Part shown: positions 1 to 7,618 of the stretch, piece after piece
How the letters are laid out: each line of letters opens with the position of its first letter
How positions within the stretch are numbered: the first letter of the stretch is position 1
DNA from: Microgenomates group bacterium Gr01-1014_16
GTDB lineage: Bacteria; Patescibacteriota; Microgenomatia; CAZETR01; Amesbacteraceae
Direction: 5' to 3'
Length of the DNA: 35,093 nt
Assembly (NCBI GenBank): GCA_007376345.1
Contig: VMGA01000010.1
Span: 1 to 35,093 of the forward strand
The notes under the pieces: generated by a model
Database searches by the model: none
Seen by the model: the letters and a program-made list of their open reading frames with translations, nothing else
Told to the model about the DNA's origin: nothing
Translations under genes and position numbers: made by a program

Positions 1-2
1 AT

Positions 3-1031
3 GCCAAAATCATTCATTACTGGGGAGCCAGCACTTCCAAAACAGCCCGGATCAAAAACATTTTTGCCGCCAGCCGGTTTTATTACTTTAAAAAACACTT
101 CGGTCTCCTCTCCGCACTGCTTGTCGAATTATTTTGTCGCCCTTCTTACCTCCTACTTCTTACCACTTTTATCTTAGGCGTTTATCTCCGTTTTACCGAA
201 ATTCCCAGATATTTGGCCTTTATCGGCGATCAAGCTTGGTTTTATCTCTCCGCCCGCGACGCCCTTATCTCCGGCAAATTTCCTCTTTTAGGGATTACAT
301 CCAGTATTACTTGGCTGCATCAAGGTCCTCTTTACACTTTCATGCTTATGCCTTCATTTATTTTTTCCAACTTCAGTCCCGTCGCCCCAGCCTATTTCAC
401 CAGTTTTCTCACCTCGGTCAATATAATCCTCATTTATTACCTGGCCGCCAAATTATTTAATCGCACGGCCGGTCTGGCTGCAGCCTCAATTTTCGTCGTC
501 CAGCCGTTTATCGTCCTCCAATCCCGCTTTCCCTACCACACTACCCCGGTATTCCTGTTTATTACAATCTTTTTCTTGTTAAAGGACCGTCCTTTTTGGG
601 CGGGCTTATTCTTAGGTCTTCTATATCAACTGCATTTATTGACTTTTATATTTTGGGTATTTATGAAACCCAAAATGCTCCCCGGATTTCTGTTGGGAAT
701 ATTACCCTTTCTTGTCGTCGGTCCCATTCAAATCTTCGGCATTTTTGTCTGGCTGGCCAAGCACTTTGTCACTGGCTTTTCGGGCAGTTACATTTCTGGT
801 GCCTATTGGGTCGTCCTCACAATACCAATTATTCTTGCTATCTCATTTCTCATCTCTCGTTTCTCCAAAAAATGGGCATATCTAATTACATTATTCATAA
901 TTCTCTATTCATTATTCAACCAGCAATTTACTAAAATGACCGGTTTCCAAGACGCTCTCAAAAACCCCGAAAGCAACGAATACATCTCCTGGTGGCTTGA
1001 AAGGCCACGCCTTTTTAATATAGTTAGATAG
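3..1031 (+). CDS. Glycosyltransferase-like C-terminal segment continuous in frame with an ArnT/PMT-like multi-pass membrane glycosyltransferase; 5' end outside window
   Basis: The frame of ORF 213..1031 stays open back to position 3 (AKIIHYWGASTSKTARIKNIFAASRFYYFKKHFG...FILGVYLRFTEIPRYLAFIGDQAWFYL); many hydrophobic segments; 3' end runs into a REP-like hairpin. Confidence 0.6.
   Translation, partial: AKIIHYWGASTSKTARIKNIFAASRFYYFKKHFGLLSALLVELFCRPSYLLLLTTFILGVYLRFTEIPRYLAFIGDQAWFYLSARDALISGKFPLLGITSSITWLHQGPLYTFMLMPSFIFSNFSPVAPAYFTSFLTSVNIILIYYLAAKLFNRTAGLAAASIFVVQPFIVLQSRFPYHTTPVFLFITIFFLLKDRPFWAGLFLGLLYQLHLLTFIFWVFMKPKMLPGFLLGILPFLVVGPIQIFGIFVWLAKHFVTGFSGSYISGAYWVVLTIPIILAISFLISRFSKKWAYLITLFIILYSLFNQQFTKMTGFQDALKNPESNEYISWWLERPRLFNIVR
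1000..1014. repeat. REP-like hairpin AAAGGC-CAC-GCCTTT, upstream of RAYT transposase
   Basis: Perfect 6-bp stem; same sequence inside the transposase (1530-1544) and in inverted orientation downstream (1750-1763). Confidence 0.75.
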
Positions 1032-1043
1032 AGTATCCAAATT

Positions 1044-1733
1044 ATGCCAGCCAAAAATTCCAGAAAACAATTCGTTGAGAATTCTTATTACCACATTTAC
1101 AACCGGGGCGTCGAGAAGAGACAAATATTTATGGACGAGATGGATTATTCAGTATTTATTTCCTATATAAAAAATTATTTATTACCCAAAGATGAAGAAG
1201 CCTTGCAGCAAACATTCTCAAATGAAAAATCAACGCCTAAACAAAAAGCTGACGCTCTCAAACTACTAAAGTTAAACAATTTTTCAGGAACAATTACATT
1301 CATCGCTTATTGTTTGATGGGCAACCATTTTCATTTCTTGGTTAAACAAACCATTGCAGATGGCATAGATAGATTTATGAACTCATTGATGACTCGATAT
1401 ACTATGTACTTCAATCGCAGGCATAAACGTGTCGGCCACTTATTTCAAGGAAACTACAAGGCAGTATTAGTCGAGACCGAAGTACAATTGCTTCACCTTA
1501 CTCGATATATTCATCAAAACCCAGCTTCAAAAGGCCACGCCTTTCAAGATTATCGGTACTCTTCTTACCAACAATATGTCTCGCCCAATCGTGTTGAATG
1601 GACAAAGCCCAATGAAGTATTGTCATATTTTTCCAAGCAAGGATTTAATTCATACGCTTCATTTGTAGGAGACAATTACACTTACGACTCGCTTCTAATG
1701 ATCTCAGGACTAACACTTGACGAATCAAACTAG
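1044..1733 (+). mobile_element. REP-associated tyrosine transposase (Y1_Tnp / IS200-like)
   Basis: YYHIYNRGVEKRQIF, AYCLMGNHFHFLVKQ (HxH motif), YIHQNPASKG; flanked by REP-like hairpins. Confidence 0.9.
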
Positions 1734-1742
1734 ATCAGAACA

Positions 1743-1789
1743 TATCAATAAGGCGTGGCCTTTCAAAATAAATATCACGCCTATTGATA
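1743..1789. repeat. Downstream REP-like structure with two overlapping hairpins (AAGGC-GTG-GCCTT and TATCAATAAGGCGTG...CACGCCTATTGATA)
   Basis: Inverted repeat read directly from sequence; inner part is the inverted copy of 1000-1014. Confidence 0.7.
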
Positions 1790-1830
1790 CAAAGTTATTT
1801 TAATCTTGTGAATTCTGATAGAATTATTTC

Positions 1831-2352
1831 ATGCTAAACCAAAATCAGGAAAAATACTTGTCAACTATTCCCGCGGACAAAAAAGTGGTTATAAAACCCT
1901 ACGACCCCAAGTTAAAAGAGATTGCAGAGACAATAATTCGATCAGTCCACAGTATTGATCCCGATCTGGAAGTTTTGTTTATGGGAGCGGCAGAATTAGG
2001 AATCTCCGGGCAAGGCGACTTGGATTTATACATATTAAGTAAACCTAGTGAATTTGGAAAATATATATCAGGTTTAAAAGATGTGTTTGGTGAACCAGTA
2101 AAAGAAAAAGACACCTATGTAGCTTGGGAATTAATCAGAAACGAGATACCTGTGGAACTGTATTTAACTGATCCAGGTGATGAAATATATAACACTAGCA
2201 TGAAAGAGCAAATTGATATATTCAACATTCTAAAGTCTAATCCTGGCTTACTTAAAGAATATGAGGATCTGAAAATTCGTCTAAACGGCCAACTTTTCAG
2301 AGAATACCAAAGGCAAAAATATGAATTTTACAACCGAGTGCTGAGCCGGTGA
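1831..2352 (+). CDS. GrpB-like nucleotidyltransferase family protein
   Basis: VLFMGAAELGISGQGDLDLYIL resembles the GrpB/UPF0157 nucleotidyltransferase core. Confidence 0.6.
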   Translation: MLNQNQEKYLSTIPADKKVVIKPYDPKLKEIAETIIRSVHSIDPDLEVLFMGAAELGISGQGDLDLYILSKPSEFGKYISGLKDVFGEPVKEKDTYVAWELIRNEIPVELYLTDPGDEIYNTSMKEQIDIFNILKSNPGLLKEYEDLKIRLNGQLFREYQRQKYEFYNRVLSR

Positions 2353-2364
2353 TACAATTAGGCC

Positions 2365-3117
2365 ATGCTGACAGGCGTAGTCCTCACCCGCAACGAAGAA
2401 GCCAACCTAGACAAGTGTCTGACATCTCTAAAATTCTGCGACGAGATTTTGATTATCGATGACAATTCCACCGACAAAACCGCAGAAATTGCCAAAAACC
2501 ACGGCGCCAAAGTCGTCAAACACTCCTTAAACGCCGATTTTGCCACCCAACGCAACTTCGCTCTCTCCCAAATCAAATCCGGCCTGCCTGCCGGCAGGCA
2601 GGGTTGGATTCTTTTCTTAGACGCTGACGAGCTCGTTACTCCTGAACTCGCCTCAGAAATTACAAGGAGACTCCTTAAAGGAGACTCCTTTTTAGGCTAC
2701 CTCATTCCCAGACTGGATATTTTATGGGGAAAACAGCTTAAACACGGCGATACCAAAACCTCACTCCTCCGCCTGGCCCGCCATGGAGCAGGGGGGTGGG
2801 TTGGAAAAGTTCATGAAACTTGGCAAGTTTCCGGAACCACTTCAACTCTTAAAAATTCTCTTCTCCACTATCCCCACCCAACCATAACCGATTTTTTACA
2901 TCATATAAATTTTTACTCCACGCTCCGCGCTCAAGAACTTAAAAACCAAAATCATCGTACTAATATTCTTGAGATTATATTTTATCCAATATTTAAATTT
3001 TTATATCTTTGGATTTGGAAATTGGGATTTGCGGACGGAAATCAGGGATTTATGTCCGCTATGATGATGGCCTTTTACTCCTTTCTGGTTCGCGGCAAAT
3101 TATATTTGCAAAAATGA
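2365..3117 (+). CDS. Family 2 glycosyltransferase
   Basis: LTGVVLTRNEEANLDKCLTSL...ILIIDDNSTDKT...LFLDADE. Confidence 0.9.
   Translation: MLTGVVLTRNEEANLDKCLTSLKFCDEILIIDDNSTDKTAEIAKNHGAKVVKHSLNADFATQRNFALSQIKSGLPAGRQGWILFLDADELVTPELASEITRRLLKGDSFLGYLIPRLDILWGKQLKHGDTKTSLLRLARHGAGGWVGKVHETWQVSGTTSTLKNSLLHYPHPTITDFLHHINFYSTLRAQELKNQNHRTNILEIIFYPIFKFLYLWIWKLGFADGNQGFMSAMMMAFYSFLVRGKLYLQK
2583..2602. repeat. Perfect 20-bp palindrome CCTGCCTGCCGGCAGGCAGG inserted in frame in the glycosyltransferase (peptide LPAGRQG)
   Basis: Sequence is its own reverse complement; splits the conserved segment before the DxD-like motif. Confidence 0.85.
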
Positions 3118-4280
3118 CCTTTCTAGTCTATCTTCTTCTCGGATTTTCTGTCTTAATCGGTAATGTTTACAAATTTTCACTCTTTTCACCGGACATCCGC
3201 ATCTCTTTTCTCGACATCTCCGTCACGCTCATTACCATTATTTCATGGCGTCGTAACTATACTTCAACTATTAAACAATTTAGCCATCTAACCAAGCCAA
3301 TATTTATATTTTTTTCCGTCTGCCTTCTTTCTCTTATCCCCGCCTTCTTTCGCTACGGTCAAATTCCGGCTTTAGTTGGTCTCCTGTATTCCCTTCGTTG
3401 GCTCGTCTACAGTCTGTTTTTTATCAGCCTCTGTCTGCTCAAGATACCCATCCGCCGTCTTATTATCTTAATCTCCTGCATTCTCGTGTTCACCGGTCTA
3501 GCCCAGTACATATTTATTCCTGACACTCGCTTTCTTTTTGCTCTAAACTGGGATGACCACTTTAATCGGGTCATCGGAACTATTTTAGACCCCGGTTTTC
3601 TCGGACTCCTCTACGTTTTCATACTGCTTTTCACAAAAAATAAAGTCCTCTGGATCGCTTCTTTTATTGCGTTAGTTCTCACATACTCCCGTGCCAGTTA
3701 TCTGGCTTACATCGCCGGCTACGCCTTTTCAAAAAGATCATTTATTAAGATCCTGTTACTACTTACGATTACGGTTACACTTTTGCCGCGGCCGGGCGGC
3801 GACGGTGTCAAACTCGAACGCGTCTATTCTATTTTCTCCCGTTTTGGCTCATGGCAACAAGCCCTACGTATCTTTTCTGACCACCCGATACTTGGAGTTG
3901 GCTTCAACGTCTACCGCTATGCCCAACGTGACTATGGTTTCGAAAATGATCTCAAATGGCTAGTCAGCCACGCCAATGCTGGCTCCGACTCGTCCCTGCT
4001 TTTTATCCTCGCCACCACCGGCCTCCTCGGCTTCACCGTTTATCTCTGGTATTTCTATCGACTCACAACCCACAACCCACAACTTACACCCGCTGTCGTA
4101 GCTCTCCTCGTCCACTCCATATTTCTAAATTCCTTATTTTACCCCTTCGTCCTCCTCTGGCTGGCCCTGGTTATGGCCGATAATTTACAACCATCTCCTT
4201 CTCCGTCCGGTTCCCCGCCTCATCCACAGCCACGATCTTCAGCCGGTTCTCACCGGAAACGAGTGCCAATTGCCACTTAA
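3114..4280 (+). CDS. O-antigen ligase/polymerase-like multi-pass membrane protein
   Basis: ATGA overlap with upstream CDS; hydrophobic segments; YSIFSRFGSWQQALRIFSDHPILGVGFNVY is typical of the O-antigen ligase family. Confidence 0.8.
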   Translation: MTFLVYLLLGFSVLIGNVYKFSLFSPDIRISFLDISVTLITIISWRRNYTSTIKQFSHLTKPIFIFFSVCLLSLIPAFFRYGQIPALVGLLYSLRWLVYSLFFISLCLLKIPIRRLIILISCILVFTGLAQYIFIPDTRFLFALNWDDHFNRVIGTILDPGFLGLLYVFILLFTKNKVLWIASFIALVLTYSRASYLAYIAGYAFSKRSFIKILLLLTITVTLLPRPGGDGVKLERVYSIFSRFGSWQQALRIFSDHPILGVGFNVYRYAQRDYGFENDLKWLVSHANAGSDSSLLFILATTGLLGFTVYLWYFYRLTTHNPQLTPAVVALLVHSIFLNSLFYPFVLLWLALVMADNLQPSPSPSGSPPHPQPRSSAGSHRKRVPIAT

Positions 4281-4881
4281 ATTCTCCATTTGCGTTCACC
4301 GCGACCCATCTGTCATTAATAATCAGCCTGGCGTTGGAATCAGTCTTGCCCACCACCTCTACCCGGTTACTGTCCGTAACTTCGGCTCCATCATCAGGGT
4401 AATCTATGGCCAATTTTGGCGGTTCGGCCAAGTACTTCAGGTTTATCGGTCTGGACTCACCGCTTTTATTACCGGCCGGGTCTACAGCCACCGCGATAAA
4501 CAGATTACTACCATTGTCCAGCTTCACATCCCGCACCTCAAACCTGCCGTCGTCACCGGCCTCCACACTGCCCACTGATTTAGAATTTCGAGTTAGCACC
4601 ACCCTGGCCCCGCTCTCCGAATATCCCCAAATATTTTGCACCGCACTGTTAGTCGCCGAATAAGAAATTTCTACTGTAGGAGGAGCCGGCGGGATCAAAT
4701 CGGTTTTTCCTCCCCCTTGCCTGGCAGCGTTCATGTCACCGATAAAAACCGCCAACTTCACCAAGACCGGTATTCCAAACATTATTACCAACCCGATCAC
4801 TCCTATAGTGCCTAGAATCATCAAAGCCGCCATTTGAAAATTACGTTTTTCTTCAAGTCTGTTCAGTCTGCTCCTGTACAT
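4171..4881 (-). CDS. Membrane-anchored protein with Ig-like/glucodextranase-B-like repeats
   Basis: N-terminal TM, then VEVVGKTDSNARLIINDRWVAVNANGEFKWQLALVSGENRLKIVAVDEAGN. Confidence 0.75.
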   Translation of the reverse strand: MYRSRLNRLEEKRNFQMAALMILGTIGVIGLVIMFGIPVLVKLAVFIGDMNAARQGGGKTDLIPPAPPTVEISYSATNSAVQNIWGYSESGARVVLTRNSKSVGSVEAGDDGRFEVRDVKLDNGSNLFIAVAVDPAGNKSGESRPINLKYLAEPPKLAIDYPDDGAEVTDSNRVEVVGKTDSNARLIINDRWVAVNANGEFKWQLALVSGENRLKIVAVDEAGNRTEKEMVVNYRP

Positions 4882-4899
4882 CTGTTAAAATTATACAGC

Positions 4900-4971
4900 G
4901 CCGAGGTAGCTCAGTGGTAGAGCAAGTCTTTCGTAAAGATTAGGTCGTGGGTTCAAGTCCCACCCTCGGCT
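4900..4971 (+). tRNA. tRNA-Thr (anticodon CGT)
   Basis: GCCGAGG/CCTCGGC acceptor, anticodon loop TTCGTAA, T arm GTGGGTTCAAGTCCCAC. Confidence 0.92.
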
Positions 4972-5374
4972 CATCATCCCTGGCTTGGGCGGCAATCACC
5001 CTCCCGGCCACCACGATATCGTGCTTGGCCTGGGGCGAAAGCGCCAATTTTGTAATCTGTTTAAAGTTAAACCAAGCCAGATTTACCTCGTTGCGAGCCC
5101 TGTAGTCTCTCAGCTGATCGACCGGTGCATAAAAAATATAATAAGTTTTATGCAGAGAAGGATTAAAATAATCATAAACCGGATAAGTACGTTTTACCCC
5201 GGCTGTATTTACCAATACCCCCTTGACAATTTTCTCAAAAAAAGCTTGGGGATTCTTCATGTCACTCACGCCGCCAAACATCTCCCAATCCGAGTTAGGG
5301 GATTTTTGCAAAAGCAGAACCTGTTGAGATTCAGAATGGTACAAAAACCCGGCTACGTAATACGACTTGACCAC
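4940..5374 (-). CDS. NUDIX-like protein, C-terminus read antisense through tRNA-Thr
   Basis: SYYVAGFLYHSESQQVLLLQKSPNSDWEMFGGVSDMKNPQAFFEKIV; tail EPRVGLEPTT is the tRNA antisense reading. Confidence 0.6.
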   Translation of the reverse strand: MVKSYYVAGFLYHSESQQVLLLQKSPNSDWEMFGGVSDMKNPQAFFEKIVKGVLVNTAGVKRTYPVYDYFNPSLHKTYYIFYAPVDQLRDYRARNEVNLAWFNFKQITKLALSPQAKHDIVVAGRVIAAQARDDEPRVGLEPTT

Positions 5375-5416
5375 GCCCAGTAGTATATACCAACAAACTG
5401 TGATACACTAGCCCAA

Positions 5417-5782
5417 ATGGCAGCCAAACTTTTTGTAGGCGGACTATCCTGGGACACAACCGACGATTCTCTTAAGACTTTTTTCGCCCAGGCAGGCAAT
5501 GTAATTTCAGCCTCTGTCATTTCCGACAAATTCACCGGCCGCTCCAAAGGCTTCGGGTTTGTGGAAATGGGCTCCGAAGAAGAAGCCAAACAGGCCGTAG
5601 CCAAGCTCAACGGCCAAATGCTGGACGGGCGAACCATCGCCGTCAACGAGGCCAGACCCCAGGTTCCCAGAAGTAACGATTTCCGCCGCCCAGATCGCAG
5701 GCCGGCTCAAGGCAACTCCAGGGGTGGATTCAACCGAGACCGTTCCGATCGTGGCGGCCCCCACCGCTCCTTCTCCCATTAA
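5417..5782 (+). CDS. RRM-domain RNA-binding protein
   Basis: KLFVGGLSWDTTDDSLKTFF (RNP2) and RSKGFGFVEM (RNP1), Arg/Gly-rich tail. Confidence 0.95.
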   Translation: MAAKLFVGGLSWDTTDDSLKTFFAQAGNVISASVISDKFTGRSKGFGFVEMGSEEEAKQAVAKLNGQMLDGRTIAVNEARPQVPRSNDFRRPDRRPAQGNSRGGFNRDRSDRGGPHRSFSH

Positions 5783-5818
5783 AAACTTCTAAAAAACCTT
5801 CATTATGGAATTTTTTGT

Positions 5819-5924
5819 TGAGCTGATTTTTAAAAAAGTTCGCACTGATTTTCGGGATTCACCGTAATGCTGCAGCTCGCTGCGCTCGCTTTTGGCTCCG
5901 GCTCGGCTGCGGCCTCGCCTCCGC
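5819..5924. repeat. Left end of element 1; inverted repeat with 12638-12743
   Basis: By-eye alignment: 104/106 identical to reverse complement of 12638-12743. Confidence 0.9.
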
Positions 5925-6018
5925 CATTTTTTGCGCGCGCCGTGTGCGACTGCCGTCGCACCAAGACCGAGAATTTTAAGTACGAACTGAATTTTCAAGT
6001 AACACAAGTATTTTACAA

Positions 6019-6420
6019 CATTCCAGACAGCCCACCCACCCGAATACAAAGGGTGGCGGCGACCCCACTTCCGTTCGCAGGGCTCCCTAGGGGGACCCTT
6101 GCCCATGTTTCAGCTGTTCTAGCAACTCTTCGCAATCCCTTCCGAACTAAATGCAGTTCTACTAAGTCAGCTCACTCCAGCGGGGTATCCGCTTTTTCGC
6201 CCCCGCCTTCTTTATCCTTACCCCATCTCGGGTCCGGACGGCTTCGCGAGGACTCTCAACGGTTCGGGCCGGAGTTCTGATTCCTTAGAAAGACCCGGCC
6301 CTCACGTGGGTCGGGCCCGCTTCTTCGCAAGCCTTCAAAAATTCCAAGGGAGTTCCTGTCGCGGGCCCTCCTTTTTAGCTGGTGCTCTCCGATACTGGGG
6401 CGGGGGCGGCGGACGCCGCC
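6019..6420. ncRNA. Structured GC-rich non-coding module, copy A (orientation unresolved)
   Basis: Ordered conserved blocks shared with 15020-15397 (CATTCC..CCCACCC..GGCGGCGACCCCAC; CGCCCCCGCCTT; CTCGGGTCCG; GGGGCGGGGGCGGCGGACGCCGCC); hairpin GGGCCCGC/GCGGGCCC at a position where copy B has GTCCCGCC/GGCGGGAC. Confidence 0.55.
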
Positions 6421-6426
6421 ACAAAA

Positions 6427-7614
6427 TTATTCTTCTGCTTCCGTTAGCTCCAAAGGCTTGATCTCTTGAAGTTCTCTCCCTGTTACTGCTTGTAGTTCAC
6501 CATACATTCCATGAGTATTGTCAATAATCTTGCGTAATTCTTTTTCCTGTCTCGACCATTTTAGATTAAACCAACGTTTTTCTTTCTCAATATCTCCTTG
6601 CAAATTATTAAATGCTTCAACTATGGCCTCTATTCTATGTGTAAATTCTACACTTCTTAAATATTGATACAAAACTTCCATTTTTTCGTTTTTGCCCACA
6701 TTAGCCAGTTTTTCAAAGTGGATATGAATTAAATCAAAGCGAAGGGCAATTGCTAGCCCTCTGGCGGACTTTATAGTTGTTATCCAAACATTTTCCCTGT
6801 AAACAAAGGTCTCAATATCCTCCGGTGGGTTGGCGACTACTAAAACCGCAAGTTGTGCTCCAGCCGCCCTTTGATCTTCTCTCAATTTCTTGAGCCATTC
6901 ATCTTTCCACTGCGCATTTTTAGACTCCCACAAGATCATTCCACACTCACGACCAAGTTTATCAACAACTGTTTGGGAAATATCTGCACCTCGTTCTCCT
7001 TTTTTAACTTCAGATACTTTGTCTTCAGGAAACTCTCTCCTTAGTATTTGTTCAAGTTCTAATTCCATGACCTCACCTTGGATTTGTTGAGATCCCTGTT
7101 CTAACTTGCGTTTTAGATCATCATTCATCTTTAATGCCTCTTGAAGCTTCTTGTCTTTTTCAGCATCTTTAAGTTGATGATTTTCTTGAGCCTCTTTGAG
7201 TGCATTGTCTCGGATCTTAACTCTTTCCTCGTCGAGCTGTCGTTGTTTTTCGATCTCAAATTTTTGTTTGGCCTCCTCCAGTTCTCGCTTCTCTTTTCTT
7301 ATTTTTAACTCTTGCTCTTCGGCTCGTTCCGCTCGTTGCTTGAGTTCAAGTATTTGCTCTTCTTTATCTTTGAGTTCCTTGGTGACACTTTCCTGAGCTT
7401 CGAGTTTTGCTTTCTCAGAAACCTGTTTTTTAGCTTCCTCAAATTCCTTTTTCTTTAACTCTTCAAATTCTTGCCTTTCGCGCTTGATTTGTTCAATTTC
7501 CCCTCGGTGTTTCAACTGCTCTTCCTTCAGTAATTTTTCTTCGAGTTCATGTTTGTAAGCATCGGTAGGCTCAAAAAGTTTCCCGCATTGTGGACATTTA
7601 ATTTGTGTGGTCAT
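6427..7614 (-). CDS. DUF2130-family protein: N-terminal zinc-ribbon-like motif, coiled coil, PD-(D/E)XK-like C-terminus
   Basis: IKCPQCGKLFEPTDAYKHELEEKLL; GADISQTVVDKLGRECGMILWESKNAQWKDEWLKKLREDQRAAGAQLAVLVV. Confidence 0.85.
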   Translation of the reverse strand: MTTQIKCPQCGKLFEPTDAYKHELEEKLLKEEQLKHRGEIEQIKRERQEFEELKKKEFEEAKKQVSEKAKLEAQESVTKELKDKEEQILELKQRAERAEEQELKIRKEKRELEEAKQKFEIEKQRQLDEERVKIRDNALKEAQENHQLKDAEKDKKLQEALKMNDDLKRKLEQGSQQIQGEVMELELEQILRREFPEDKVSEVKKGERGADISQTVVDKLGRECGMILWESKNAQWKDEWLKKLREDQRAAGAQLAVLVVANPPEDIETFVYRENVWITTIKSARGLAIALRFDLIHIHFEKLANVGKNEKMEVLYQYLRSVEFTHRIEAIVEAFNNLQGDIEKEKRWFNLKWSRQEKELRKIIDNTHGMYGELQAVTGRELQEIKPLELTEAEE

Positions 7615-7618
7615 AAAT

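Noticed and set aside
2664-2690. Two AAGGAGACTCCTT repeats in the glycosyltransferase as another mobile palindrome
   Set aside because: Short tandem dyads could arise by local duplication; needs homologue alignment before claiming an insertion.
4985-5383. ORF 4985-5383 (+)
   Set aside because: Antisense shadow of the NUDIX-like gene.
5789-6280. ORFs 5789-6106 (-) and 5867-6280 (+)
   Set aside because: Low-complexity translations over element end and structured module; no recognisable domain. The 5789 frame tail is instead useful as the predicted old LysM C-terminus.
6019-6420. tmRNA, RNase P RNA or group II intron in the structured modules
   Set aside because: I could not find the characteristic conserved motifs of these families on either strand; left as unclassified.
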